Shown: positions 33,895 through 42,550 of the stretch, piece after piece | How the letters are laid out: every line of letters begins with the position of its first letter | How positions within the stretch are numbered: position 1 is the first letter of the stretch | Assembly: GCA_050157065.1 (NCBI GenBank) | Contig: CP189573.1 | Source: Avipropionibacterium sp050157065 | GTDB taxonomy: Bacteria; Actinomycetota; Actinomycetes; Propionibacteriales; Propionibacteriaceae | Direction: 5' to 3' (one strand) | Length of the DNA stretch: 64,000 bases | The notes under the pieces: model-generated | Database searches by the model: none | Seen by the model: the letters and a program-made list of their open reading frames with translations, nothing else | What the model was told of the DNA's origin: nothing | Position numbers and translations under genes: made by a program

Positions 33895-34800
33895 ATGAAC
33901 CCCCATCATGCAACCAGAGCCGAACGTGCCCCGATCGCACGTCGGCGAGGTCGAACCACCCTCGTACGCCACATCGTCACGGCTGCCCTGGCCCTTGCCA
34001 TGGCCGTCCTGCTCAGCCCGGCACTGACCGCGCCGGCCCGTGCGGCAGCGACGGCGACGGTCGCGACCGACGGGATGAACCTGAACGTACGATCAGGTCC
34101 CGGCACCTCGCACGAGGTTGTCGGATCGCTCGCGCCGGGCACCCGGGTCACCATCCAGTGCACCGCACAGGGCACCGCGGTCACCGGGCCGTGGGGCAGC
34201 ACCACGTTGTGGGACAAGCTGTCCGACGGTACGTGGGCCAGCGACGCGTGGCTGTACACCGGCACGAACGACGCGGTCGCACCGGCCTGTGACGGGGACA
34301 CCACTCCCCCGCCGGCCGAGGACGGCAGCATCGCCACGATCTTCGGCGGGACCACGCCCGGGATGACCCAGGAGTTCGGACAGACCCCGTTCTCGCTGGC
34401 CAACTGCGGGATGTACGCCTACGCCGTCAACTACGGCCTGGCCGAGTGCTCGCACACCGGTCTGGACTACGGCGCCGCGTACGGCACCCAGATGTACAGC
34501 CCGGTCTCGGGCGTCGTGACCCGTGCTGGTGGTACCGGCTACTTCTACGACACCGAGGCCACCAGGTGGCAAGCGGGCAAGGGAGAACTGCGGATCCGGC
34601 TGAGCAACGGTGACGAGGTGATCATGGGTCACATGGCCTCCATCACCGTGGCCGAAGGGCAGACCGTCCAGCCCGGGACACCCGTGGGCACGGTCGGTTA
34701 CGTCGCCGGTCCGCACCTGCACCTGGAGTACCGGGTGCCGGACGGTTCGCTGCCGTACGGTCAGCGCATCATCGACCCGCGGGACCGGTTGGCCGGCTGA
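33895..34800 (+). CDS. secreted SH3b-M23 peptidoglycan peptidase
   Basis: The 301-residue precursor has a basic start, a signal peptide ending ALTAPARAAA near residue 50, a bacterial SH3 domain (ATDGMNLNVRSGPGTSHEVVGSLAPGTRVTIQC, about 55-125) and an M23 (LytM) domain (about 150-300). The Zn ligands are visible as HTGLDYGA (His-x3-Asp) and HLHLEY (HxH). These enzymes cut peptidoglycan cross-bridges or stem peptides outside the cell. Four cysteines (two in the SH3/linker and two in the peptidase part) could make disulfides. ATG 33895 follows GGGAGAAG. Confidence 0.92.
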   Translation: MNPHHATRAERAPIARRRGRTTLVRHIVTAALALAMAVLLSPALTAPARAAATATVATDGMNLNVRSGPGTSHEVVGSLAPGTRVTIQCTAQGTAVTGPWGSTTLWDKLSDGTWASDAWLYTGTNDAVAPACDGDTTPPPAEDGSIATIFGGTTPGMTQEFGQTPFSLANCGMYAYAVNYGLAECSHTGLDYGAAYGTQMYSPVSGVVTRAGGTGYFYDTEATRWQAGKGELRIRLSNGDEVIMGHMASITVAEGQTVQPGTPVGTVGYVAGPHLHLEYRVPDGSLPYGQRIIDPRDRLAG

Positions 34801-34866
34801 TCGAACAGCACGAAGCCACACTCTGATCGGTGGTCCGCCTCAACCGATCCCGAACGCCAAGCGGCG

Positions 34867-34901
34867 GTTGCGGTACCCACCGTTCCGGTGGGTACCGCAA
34901 C
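34867..34901. terminator. 15-bp perfect hairpin between M23 and PhyH genes
   Basis: GTTGCGGTACCCACC (34867-34881), loop GTTCC, and GGTGGGTACCGCAAC (34887-34901) form a perfect stem between convergent genes, serving as a likely bidirectional terminator. Confidence 0.75.
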
Positions 34902-34922
34902 ACGGTCCGGGTCGGAGCCGGC

Positions 34923-35699
34923 TCAGTGACCGTCGATCCTGGCGGTCGGCGCGGTGAGGGTGGCGACCGGCCGATGGGTGTGGCCGTACTTCGGGTCATC
35001 GCGGACCGAGGTCGGCTCCCCCGTCTCCGGATGCGGGTACCGAGCGTCCTCCCGTCCGTACTGGACGGCGTAGGCGACACGCGGTCCCGGCCCCGTGTTC
35101 GGCCCAGACCCGTGGATCGTGTCCCGGGAGAACACCACCGCATCGCCGGCCCGCAACCGCATCGGGATGAAGTCGGACTCCTCGATCCGCATCGCCCGGT
35201 GACCATCGTCGAGTTGATCAGCCGGGCGCGTCCCGGAACGGTGTGACTGCGGCACCACCTGCAGGGTCCCGAGCTCGGGTCCCATGTCGACCAGCGCCAC
35301 CCAGATGTTCAGCCCCGGGCCGTCCAGTCGGGTGTAGTTGTTGTCCTGGTGAAAGTGGAATCGGCCACCCTGTGGACCCTTGACCGCGGTGAACGGCAAC
35401 CAGATGACCGCAGGCCCACCCAGCAGTGTCTCGGCAAGTGCGGCGAGGTTGCGGCTGTGGACGTGGTGGTCGACCGGGCTGTCGGGCAGGTACTCCGGAG
35501 TCTGCCGCAGCTTGGCGCTCTCCCAGCCACCGATCTGTTCCATGATCGACACGACGTCATCGCGGAGTGCGGCGGCCACCTCAGCGCTCAGCAGCTGCGG
35601 TACGACCAGCCATCCCTCCCGCTGGTAGAAGGAGATCTCCCCCGCCGTCAGGTGCACCGGCCTGACCGGATCGATCGTTGTTGTCGCCATGGCTGCCAT
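34923..35699 (-). CDS. phytanoyl-CoA dioxygenase (PhyH) family protein
   Basis: The 258-residue protein is a 2-oxoglutarate/Fe(II) oxygenase: LTAGEISFYQREGWLVVPQLLSAEVA, the HxD metal motif in FHFHQDNNYTRLDGPGLNIWVALVD, and the distal His plus 2OG-binding Arg in SRDTIHGSGPNTGPGPRVAYAVQY. Bacterial members hydroxylate small metabolites, including halogenated or osmolyte compounds; EctD-type signature residues are not evident. Starts at 35699 or 35690 (MAAMATT/MATTTID) cannot be separated. Confidence 0.88.
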   Translation of the reverse strand: MAAMATTTIDPVRPVHLTAGEISFYQREGWLVVPQLLSAEVAAALRDDVVSIMEQIGGWESAKLRQTPEYLPDSPVDHHVHSRNLAALAETLLGGPAVIWLPFTAVKGPQGGRFHFHQDNNYTRLDGPGLNIWVALVDMGPELGTLQVVPQSHRSGTRPADQLDDGHRAMRIEESDFIPMRLRAGDAVVFSRDTIHGSGPNTGPGPRVAYAVQYGREDARYPHPETGEPTSVRDDPKYGHTHRPVATLTAPTARIDGH

Positions 35700-35998
35700 C
35701 CCCAGTCCTGTCCGTCGGAGTGTCGGCATGCTACTCCGCCGGTCCCCGTCACGTGGAGCCCGCTTGGCCACCGTGGGCGGAACCCGCTGGCGGGCGGTCC
35801 CCCCGAGCCGCCCGCCAACGCACCCTCACCAACGACCGCTGTAGGAGTGGCACAGCGCACACTAGAACCACACCCCGTCACCGACAATGCGCAATCTGAC
35901 GTATGGCGCTGAGTAACGGGCAGGAGTATCGTGCTGGCCTCGTCCGGGTGCCGGGAGCACCACGAGGGTCACGGACGGTCCCGTGACGCACCGGTGGA
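35700..35998. other. 299-bp intergenic region with a GC hairpin at 35788-35817
   Basis: TGGCGGGCGG (35788-35797) and CCGCCCGCCA (35808-35817) form a perfect 10-bp stem with a 10-base loop. It lies 180 bp downstream of the pectate-lyase-like stop and upstream of the PhyH gene, so it may terminate the former. The rest shows no gene. Confidence 0.4.
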
Positions 35999-37999
35999 TC
36001 ACTCCCGAAGCGGCGACCTGATCTCGATCCAGTCCTGCCCCAGCACGTTCGAGTCCCCGGTGGTCACCTTGCGCCAGCCGTCGACGGCGTAACCGGCGAC
36101 CCCGCGGCCACGTTCCACCAGCTCGGCGTTCGAGATCCACATCCCCGCCGGCCACTCGCCCCTGGTGGGGGCGCTGATCGCGATCGGAGGTCCGTCCTGG
36201 CCCTTGATGCCCGACCACACGGCAGGCGCACCGCTCTCCACCACGTACAACGAGAACGCGCGAAGCTGCAGCGGCGCGTCACCCGCGGCGAGCAGCACGC
36301 GCACCGTGCTGACGTCGGCGTTCACACTGAAGTAGACGTCGTTGTTGTGCGGCAGGTCCGAGTGGTCGGTGACCGTGCGGTAGCACCCACCGAACATCGA
36401 CGGCTGCCACTCGAAGCGGGTCATGAAGACGCTCGACACCCGCATCTGTTCCGGTCCGGCCTCGGGGTCGGGCAGCCGGTTCCCGTCGGCGTCGTAGCAG
36501 ATCAGGTGGACCCGGCCCTCGTGGCCGGCCACCGCATCGCGACGGAGCACGAACCGCTTGGTCTCGCTGGTGTTGACCCACACCCCGACGGCGTCCTGAT
36601 CGGGTCCGATCTCGATCCAGTCCGACGCCAGGCCGACCGTCCCGGCCCGCTCCACCCCGTCACCGTCGGCGCCGCTGAACGCCAACCCGGGCAGGGTGAT
36701 CCGGGTGTCACCGTCGTAGTACACCGCCCGCTCGGACAACGAGCCGGTGGTGAAGATCGCGCCGCTGAAGTTGGTGAACCGGTCCCTCCCCCCGATGGCC
36801 TGGGTCGAGCGGTAACCGCTCTGGTCGTCGACGGTCAGCAGCCCGTACCCGACCGTGATCACGTTCTCCATCGACCGCTCACCGGTGATCCGCACGGCAG
36901 GGCTGGAGTTGCCCTCCATCCGACAGTGCTCGAAGCGGTTCAGCGTTCCGCCCTCGATCAGGATGGGCAGTGCCTCGCCCGGGGCGGAGACGGCCCGGCT
37001 GAGTTCGAAGCTGGGCTTGAGGAAGACGTTGTTGTTGTTGTTCAGGTACGTCCCGTCGGTCGAGCGGATCCGCACCCCGTAACGCGATTCGCCCTTCTTG
37101 AGCGTGCTGTACGTGGCGAACCGGCCGCCCAGGAAGAGGTTCTCGTTGGTCCATCCGATGCCGTTGTCGAGGCTCCGGTTGGTCAGGTCGAGGGCGATCT
37201 TGTTGGCGGTCAGGAAGCCGAGCTCGACGGTGTTGTACGCGAATCCTGCCGAATCGCCGTAGCACTGGGCACCGATGGTGAACCCGACGGCTCCGACGAT
37301 GTGCACGCTGCAGGTGTCGAAGTTGCGCATCACGATGCCGACGTGGTCCTCGGACGACCAGTCCATCGCTGCCGAGCTGTTCGGACGGCGGACGTCGAGC
37401 CGGAAGATCCCTTGCGAGACCGAGGCGTTGTGCTCGCCGATGTCGAGCGCGGCCCGGTCGGCGGGCCCCGAGTAGATCAACGGCGCCGCCATGTCGACGT
37501 TGGTGCCGGTGGGGACGCTGATCGTATCCGTGGTGTTGAAGCCGAGCGCCTCGCCGAACACGAGGGTCGGCCGGCCCTCCTCGACCTGGGTGGTCGCCGT
37601 CACGGCCGCGCGGATCGCCTCGGTGTCATCGGTCGTGCCGTCACCGACCGCACCGAACCAGCGAACGTCGATGCTCCCCGCCAGGATGCGGTGATAGCGA
37701 CGCCCGGCCGCGTCGACCAGCGTGGTGCCGGTGTTGTCGGTGGAAGTGGTGTCCGTCTCGTCCAGCACGAAGACGCCCTCCTGACCGGGATCGGTCACCA
37801 CATAGCTCGGCACCGGGTCCGGGCCGGCGGCGGCGCGAATCTCCTGGATCGGCCGGGCCTCGACGGCCTCCTCCAGATCGGCAGCAGCGGCCGGCGTCCG
37901 GCCCAGCGCGGCCAGCCCCACAGCCGCAGCGGGCACCATGGCACCGCCGAGCAGGAAACGGCGACGCCTGGCAACACGTTCAGGGACGGAATCACTCAT
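35999..37999 (-). CDS. Tat-type secreted right-handed beta-helix (pectate-lyase-3-like) protein
   Basis: The 666-residue precursor starts SDSVPERVARRRRFLLGGAM and has a hydrophobic stretch ending AAAA near residue 40, consistent with Tat export. Around residue 110 it has IDVRWFGAVGDGTTDDTEAIRAAV, the entry motif of Pectate_lyase_3/GH28-like helices, then many short beta-helix turns with Asn ladders (TYLNNNNNVFL) to about residue 430. The C-terminal 230 residues form a beta-rich module. Catalytic residues are not identifiable, so it may bind or cleave a polysaccharide, or be phage-tailspike-like. AAGGAG precedes the ATG at 37999. Confidence 0.82.
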   Translation of the reverse strand: MSDSVPERVARRRRFLLGGAMVPAAAVGLAALGRTPAAAADLEEAVEARPIQEIRAAAGPDPVPSYVVTDPGQEGVFVLDETDTTSTDNTGTTLVDAAGRRYHRILAGSIDVRWFGAVGDGTTDDTEAIRAAVTATTQVEEGRPTLVFGEALGFNTTDTISVPTGTNVDMAAPLIYSGPADRAALDIGEHNASVSQGIFRLDVRRPNSSAAMDWSSEDHVGIVMRNFDTCSVHIVGAVGFTIGAQCYGDSAGFAYNTVELGFLTANKIALDLTNRSLDNGIGWTNENLFLGGRFATYSTLKKGESRYGVRIRSTDGTYLNNNNNVFLKPSFELSRAVSAPGEALPILIEGGTLNRFEHCRMEGNSSPAVRITGERSMENVITVGYGLLTVDDQSGYRSTQAIGGRDRFTNFSGAIFTTGSLSERAVYYDGDTRITLPGLAFSGADGDGVERAGTVGLASDWIEIGPDQDAVGVWVNTSETKRFVLRRDAVAGHEGRVHLICYDADGNRLPDPEAGPEQMRVSSVFMTRFEWQPSMFGGCYRTVTDHSDLPHNNDVYFSVNADVSTVRVLLAAGDAPLQLRAFSLYVVESGAPAVWSGIKGQDGPPIAISAPTRGEWPAGMWISNAELVERGRGVAGYAVDGWRKVTTGDSNVLGQDWIEIRSPLRE

Positions 38000-38121
38000 G
38001 ATCGGGCTCCTTGGGGACGGCAATGTCCAGCAGTGACGTGCCCAGAACGTAGCGGCCGGACCTGCCAGCGACAAGGGGTCGTTCCACCCTGTGGGCGTGC
38101 GTGTCCGGCGTACGGTACCCG

Positions 38122-39303
38122 TCAGTTGTCGGCGTGCTCGTACGGCGGCAGGTGGGCACCGGTGTCGGCGATGTGGCCCGGCACGGAGTAGCTGACGTCC
38201 AGATGGGGGGTCCCCGGCTCGACAGCTCCCTTGGCGTTGCGCATCGCGTGGTCGAGGATGCCACCGGTGAGCAGCGTGCGTTCGGCGCCGGGGTACGGTG
38301 GCACGCCGTCGATGATCATCTGCTCGGCCGCCCGACCGAGGAACCGGAAGTGGCTGTGCGGGTTCCCCTGCAGGTGAAGCTCACAGTCCACCTCGTGCTC
38401 GGGCCCGGTAGCCGCGATCCCGAAGCCCTGCAGGCCCTCGGAGATGACGGTCGCCGACTTCAGCCCGTCACGATGGACGGCTGTGATCACGTACTTGATC
38501 TTCGCGATGGCCTCGTCGACGTCACCCTCGCCGTCGCGCAGGGGTGTCTCGGCCACCGCCCGGCGCAGCAGGTCCGGGTCGATCGTCGCAAGGCCTTCGG
38601 CCACCCGGTCACCTTCGTAGCCACGGACCTCCACCACCCCGGTCTCCCCTCCTGCCCGGCGCTCGGCGAAGGCCTGGGCGCCCTCCAGGCCGTGGAAACC
38701 GTAGCGTTCGAACGGTCCGTACGTGGCGCAGACGATCTCCGTCATTGGTGCGCCCATCGGCCACTCGGTGCCCTGCGGCTTGCGCCACGCCACCGGGATC
38801 GACGAACCCGCCAGCAACGGCACGCCCAGCCGTCGGGCCGTGTCGTACATGGCCTTGGCGTCGGTCCAGTTCCAGGCGAGGTGCTTGTCGTTGAAGATCG
38901 GCACGAAGCGGTCCGCGGCGATCATGGCCGACACACAGGCGTCGAAGAACCGGCGACGCGGGTAGACCTGCTGTCCGTACTCGTTCTCTTCGTAGATGCC
39001 GTGCTCCCCGATGATCACGATGCCGTCGACGTTCACGCCGGGGGCGCCGCATCCGAGGGCTTCGGCCGGTGTCGGATAGAGCGGGACGCCCCCATCGGCG
39101 AGGATCTCGAGCCCCACGTCGGGCCGTTGCCCCTCCGGACCGACCGTGCCGCTCTGCTCGAGGTAGGCCGAGACCACTTCGACCCGAGCAGGCCCGAACT
39201 CACCGTTCCATTCGTACCCCTGCACCAGGTCGGTCGCCAACACGTCGGCGTGCGAGCCCCGAAACCAGGCGGTGATGATCAAGGCGACACGTGGTCGGGT
39301 CAT
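38122..39303 (-). CDS. conserved protein of unknown function in catabolic-looking cluster
   Basis: The 393-residue cytosolic protein starts TRPRVALIITAWFRGSHADVLA (Rossmann-like first strand), then DGIVIIGEHGIYEENEYGQQ followed by VYPRRRFFDA, FNDKHLAWNWTDAKAMYDTARRLGVPLLAGSS, and a C-terminal half with SATVISEGLQGFGIAATGPEHEVDCELHLQG. The EHG...YPRRRFF block is distinctive and I have seen it only in uncharacterised sequences. The layout (nucleotide-like fold, then alpha/beta domain with His and Glu clusters) would fit a sugar or lactone oxidoreductase or isomerase; this is a guess. It lies upstream of the beta-helix protein on the same strand. Confidence 0.7.
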   Translation of the reverse strand: MTRPRVALIITAWFRGSHADVLATDLVQGYEWNGEFGPARVEVVSAYLEQSGTVGPEGQRPDVGLEILADGGVPLYPTPAEALGCGAPGVNVDGIVIIGEHGIYEENEYGQQVYPRRRFFDACVSAMIAADRFVPIFNDKHLAWNWTDAKAMYDTARRLGVPLLAGSSIPVAWRKPQGTEWPMGAPMTEIVCATYGPFERYGFHGLEGAQAFAERRAGGETGVVEVRGYEGDRVAEGLATIDPDLLRRAVAETPLRDGEGDVDEAIAKIKYVITAVHRDGLKSATVISEGLQGFGIAATGPEHEVDCELHLQGNPHSHFRFLGRAAEQMIIDGVPPYPGAERTLLTGGILDHAMRNAKGAVEPGTPHLDVSYSVPGHIADTGAHLPPYEHADN

Positions 39304-39421
39304 TGGGCGAGCCCCGTTCGTTCGTGGATGTCCAGCGTCCGTTGAAGTTTGGGTGAGGCTAGCAGGGCGGACACCCGCCGTACGGGCCTGCTCACACCTC
39401 GGGTCGAGCGGGCCCGGTGAG

Positions 39422-40015
39422 CTACTCGCTCGCCACCCCGCGCACCATCCGGCGACGTCTCCGGAGCTGCATCACGACCCCGACCACGAGGCCGGCAGCG
39501 GCCGGGACGAGCAGCCCGACCAGCCAACCGGGCGGCCCTGCGTTCGGCTCCAGTGGCCGCGCGGGGGTGCCGGGACCGAGCAGGGCGCCGACCTCGCCCA
39601 ACAGTTCGGGGTTGGTGCGGCTGCTGCCACCACACAGATCAATCGTGATGCGGCCACCGGTCATCGCCCCCACGATCAGGACCTCGTCACCCACGGGGAA
39701 GTGGGGTGCACCACACGATGCCTCCGACATGGCCGTACGCACGGCCGCCGGATTTCGGGGTGGCTCCCCCTTCCACACCGTCGACAGCTCAACCGTGTAC
39801 GTCATCGCCGATGCACTACTGGTCGGCAACCACGGCCGCTCCACCGCCGTGACCACCCCACGGACGACGACATCGGCTCGTTCCAGCTGGGCGGCCAGGG
39901 CGTTCTCGACACAACTGCAGGCCAAAGCCGGTGGTGGCGACGTGATGGGCACCGCTCCGACCGTGAGGGCGACGGCCGCCACCACGCCCAGCAGGACCCG
40001 CACCGCGCTGCGCAT
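39422..40015 (-). CDS. secreted CSC-type (TIMP/NTR-like) membrane-anchored protein
   Basis: The 197-residue precursor has a signal peptide ending near LAC (residues 1-26), a mature start CSCVENALAAQLERADVVVRGVVTAV that resembles the N-terminal CxC of TIMP/netrin-like OB folds, then VELSTVWKGEPPRNPAAVRT and a second cysteine pair, and a C-terminal membrane helix (LVGLLVPAAAGLVVGVVMQL) with a basic tail. Such bacterial proteins have no established role. Start ATG 40015; an in-frame ATG further upstream would precede the signal sequence. Confidence 0.78.
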   Translation of the reverse strand: MRSAVRVLLGVVAAVALTVGAVPITSPPPALACSCVENALAAQLERADVVVRGVVTAVERPWLPTSSASAMTYTVELSTVWKGEPPRNPAAVRTAMSEASCGAPHFPVGDEVLIVGAMTGGRITIDLCGGSSRTNPELLGEVGALLGPGTPARPLEPNAGPPGWLVGLLVPAAAGLVVGVVMQLRRRRRMVRGVASE

Positions 40016-40095
40016 GTCGGTAGCCTCGTGAACGTCCTCCCATCCGCACAAGGCACACCCGTGGACGGTGACCACATCGTTGTGACGAGGGATGC

Positions 40096-40746
40096 TCAAC
40101 CACGCCGTGCGGTGTTGCCGATGTGCTCAGCCAACGCGGTGCGCAATGCGACGGACTCCCCCGCCTCCAGCAGCTCGACGAGCTGTTCGTGTTCGACCAC
40201 CAGGCCGGCCAGGTGCGTCCGGTCGGTCGAGATGTCGAGCCTGGCCAGCCGGACGAAGGGCCCGAGTTGCTCGAGGAACCGGCTGAGCACCGGCATTCGG
40301 GCAACCTCACTGAGCGCCTTGTGGAATCGCTCGTCCTCCGACAGGAAGCTTGCGGAGTCCCCGGCCTCGGCCATGCGTCGCTGCCTGATCAACATCAGGT
40401 GCAGCCCGTCCAGGTCGTCGTCGGTCACCCGACGACAGGCCTCGTCCACGGCGGCCTGCTCCAGAGCTGTGCGCAGGACGGTGATCTCATCACGGTGCCG
40501 CTGCGTGACGTCGACCACGACCTGCTGGCGTCGGGGCCCGCCGACCAGCAACCCGTCGGCCGCCAGGCTGCGCAACGCCTCACGCACGGGGGTACGTGAC
40601 ACCTCGTACTGCTCGGCGAGTGCCACCTCGTCCAGCACGGCACCGGCCACCAGGGCACCTGACACGATGTCGGCACGGACCCCGTCACGCACTCGGTCGG
40701 ACTTGGTCACCACGGCGCCCCTGGGTCGGACCAGCCGGGCCAACAC
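40096..40746 (-). CDS. GntR family (FadR/FCD) transcriptional regulator
   Basis: The 216-residue protein has the GntR winged helix (LVAGAVLDEVALAEQYEVSRTPVREALRSLAADGLLV) and an FCD all-helical ligand domain with EDERFHKALSEVARMPVLSRF, whose His and Asp/Glu residues usually bind a metal and a carboxylate effector. The GTG at 40746 lies one base after the stop of the upstream VOC gene, so they form an operon. Two TTGTATAC-type sites precede that operon, which predicts autoregulation. Confidence 0.9.
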   Translation of the reverse strand: MLARLVRPRGAVVTKSDRVRDGVRADIVSGALVAGAVLDEVALAEQYEVSRTPVREALRSLAADGLLVGGPRRQQVVVDVTQRHRDEITVLRTALEQAAVDEACRRVTDDDLDGLHLMLIRQRRMAEAGDSASFLSEDERFHKALSEVARMPVLSRFLEQLGPFVRLARLDISTDRTHLAGLVVEHEQLVELLEAGESVALRTALAEHIGNTARRG

Positions 40747-40747
40747 C

Positions 40748-41173
40748 TCATGTGGCGAAGATCTGCGACTGGTCGGCGAACGCCTTGAACTCCATCGCGT
40801 TCCCGGCCGGGTCGAGGAAGAACATCGTCCACTGCTCCCCCGGTTCGCCCTCGAAACGCAGGTACGGCTGGATCACGAACTCGGCGTCGGCGGCCTTCAT
40901 CCTGCCCGCGAGGTCATGGAAGTCGTCGATCTCGAGCACCAGTCCGAAGTGCGGCACGGGGACTTGGTGATCGTCGACCAGGTTGTGCCCGGCGGGTTCA
41001 CTCCGGACGTCACCGGTGCGGTGGGTCACCACCTGGTGGCCGTAGAAGTTCCAGTCCACCCACTGCTCCGCCGAGCGCCCCTCGGTGAGGCCGAGCACCC
41101 CTCCGTAGAAGGCGCGCGCCTCGGCGATGTCGGTCACGGGCACAGCCAGGTGGAAGCAGGGGCCGTGGGTCAT
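40748..41173 (-). CDS. VOC family protein, GntR-linked
   Basis: The 141-residue protein has FHLAVPVTDIAEARAFYGGVLGL, GHQVVTHRTGD, PHFGLVLEIDDFHDLAGRM and MFFLDPAGNAMEFKAFADQSQIFAT, a dioxygenase-like VOC pattern with His and two possible Glu/His metal ligands. The ATG at 41173 follows GAGGAG. First gene of an operon with the FCD-type GntR regulator; the ligand probably passes through a catabolic step. Confidence 0.88.
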   Translation of the reverse strand: MTHGPCFHLAVPVTDIAEARAFYGGVLGLTEGRSAEQWVDWNFYGHQVVTHRTGDVRSEPAGHNLVDDHQVPVPHFGLVLEIDDFHDLAGRMKAADAEFVIQPYLRFEGEPGEQWTMFFLDPAGNAMEFKAFADQSQIFAT

Positions 41174-41205
41174 CGTCGGAACTCCTCGTCTCGCGGTCGT
41201 GACCA

Positions 41206-41233
41206 TTGTATACGTTTCTCGTACTTGTATACA
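41206..41233. promoter_or_regulatory. two TTGTATAC-type GntR operators
   Basis: TTGTATACG (41206-41214) and TTGTATACA (41225-41233) are 19 bp apart, 33 and 52 bases upstream of the VOC start. TTGTATACAA-like half-dyads are the typical recognition sequence of FCD-class GntR regulators, and the cognate regulator is the second gene of the operon. Confidence 0.65.
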
Positions 41234-41313
41234 TCGTCCACCCCTGCATGCCTCCGGACCCCCGGCGAGGTTACTCATCAGTTACCCACGACACCCGCCG
41301 ATAACGAAACCAT

Positions 41314-41356
41314 CACAATTGTGGTAGCGAGTCGGGAACCAGCAGATAACATCTGC
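41314..41356. promoter_or_regulatory. two small palindromes upstream of the secreted beta-helix gene
   Basis: CACAATTGTG (41314-41323) and GCAGAT-AAC-ATCTGC (41342-41356) lie in a relatively AT-rich intergenic stretch 160-205 bp before the gene at 41519. Either could be an operator for it; no regulator is adjacent on that side except the GntR. Confidence 0.35.
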
Positions 41357-41518
41357 GCCAATCACGGGGGACGCAGATGACCCGATGATGACCATCCGGG
41401 CAACTCATCTCACTCAATCGTGCGACCCATTGCGAACCTCCCGGCTTCGTGGCTAGCGTGCAGCGCAGTCTGGTACGCATCCCGTACCGCCCAGTCACCC
41501 AGTGGAAGGCATTACCTG

Positions 41519-42493
41519 ATGAAGTCCCGAATCGGCCTGTTGGCCGGAGCACTGGCGGCCGCGGCCGCCCTGGTCGCCGCCCCCGTCTCGATCGCTGACG
41601 CCGCCCTCACCACCAGCTGCGTCGGCGAGGCCGGGGCCGTCACGGTCCCGGGCGACCTCGTCGTCCCCGCCGGCAAGTCCTGCGTACTCGACGGCACCAC
41701 CGTCGAGGGCCGCGTGACCGTCCGCAGTGGCGCGGACCTGGTTGTCACCAACGGCACCTTCAACGACCGCGTCGTCGTCCAGGCCAACGGTTACCTCGAC
41801 CTCACCGACACCACGGTCGCCGGCCGGGTCGTCAGCCAGGGCGGGTACGGCACGTACGCCGCCGGCTCGAGCATCCAGGGCTACACCGAGAACGCCAGCA
41901 GCGACGTCACCCCGTTCCTGTACGCCGAGAACGTCGACGTCGAGAGCACGGTCGTCGCCAAGGGTGGCGAGCTCTTCTTCACCGGTGGCACCGCGCGCGC
42001 CATCACCGCCGAGAACGTGGTGTACGCCGACGTGATCAACTCGACGCTCACCCGGACCCTCGCGGTGTCCAACGCCGAGTTCGGTACGCAGGTCTGCGCC
42101 TCCGAGGTCGACGGCGACGCCACCTTCGAGGGCAACGCCGGCGTCCAGCTCGGCTCGGGCGCCCTGTTCGGCACCTGTGACGGTGGCTCGAACTACTTCG
42201 GCGGGAACGTCACCGTCAACAACTCCACCGAGGGCGTCGAGGTCAACGGCAACATCGTCCGCGGCAACCTGGCCGGCACCGGTAACGACCCGGCCCCGAC
42301 CGGCGCCGACAACCGCGTCCGTGGCGCCCAGGAGGGTCAGTTCGCTGAGCTCCAGGCCCCCGCTGCCGCCAAGATGAGCAAGATGAGCAAGAGCGCCGTC
42401 GCCTCGCACGACGATGAGATCAAGGCCAGCGCCAAGGAGCGCAAGGGCTCGGCCACCGCTGCCGCTGCTGCGGCCGGTCCGGCGAACCTCTGA
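41519..42493 (+). CDS. secreted bactofilin/beta-helix-like protein
   Basis: The 324-residue precursor has a signal peptide (SRIGLLAGALAAAAALVAAPVSIADAA) and a mature part built of short beta-strand repeats: GDLVVPAGKSCVLDGTTVEG, VTVRSGADLVVTNGTFNDRV, VVQANGYLDLTDTTVAGRVV and GGELFFTGGTARAI, as in polymer-forming or pectate-lyase-like helices. About five Asn-Gly turns have the step of a right-handed helix. The C-terminal 45 residues are charged with KMSKMSK and an Ala-rich end, perhaps a surface anchor. Function unknown. GGAAGG lies before the ATG at 41519. Confidence 0.75.
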   Translation: MKSRIGLLAGALAAAAALVAAPVSIADAALTTSCVGEAGAVTVPGDLVVPAGKSCVLDGTTVEGRVTVRSGADLVVTNGTFNDRVVVQANGYLDLTDTTVAGRVVSQGGYGTYAAGSSIQGYTENASSDVTPFLYAENVDVESTVVAKGGELFFTGGTARAITAENVVYADVINSTLTRTLAVSNAEFGTQVCASEVDGDATFEGNAGVQLGSGALFGTCDGGSNYFGGNVTVNNSTEGVEVNGNIVRGNLAGTGNDPAPTGADNRVRGAQEGQFAELQAPAAAKMSKMSKSAVASHDDEIKASAKERKGSATAAAAAAGPANL

Positions 42494-42513
42494 GTCGTCG
42501 CCAACTGATCGCG

Positions 42514-42550
42514 ACGGACGGTCGCCCGAGACAATCGGGCGGCCGTCCGT
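42514..42550. terminator. 16-bp hairpin after the secreted beta-helix gene
   Basis: Arms 42514-42529 (ACGGACGGTCGCCCGA) and 42535-42550 pair with one G-U wobble around a GACAA loop, 20 bp after the stop codon, followed by a TTGCATTGT stretch. Confidence 0.8.
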
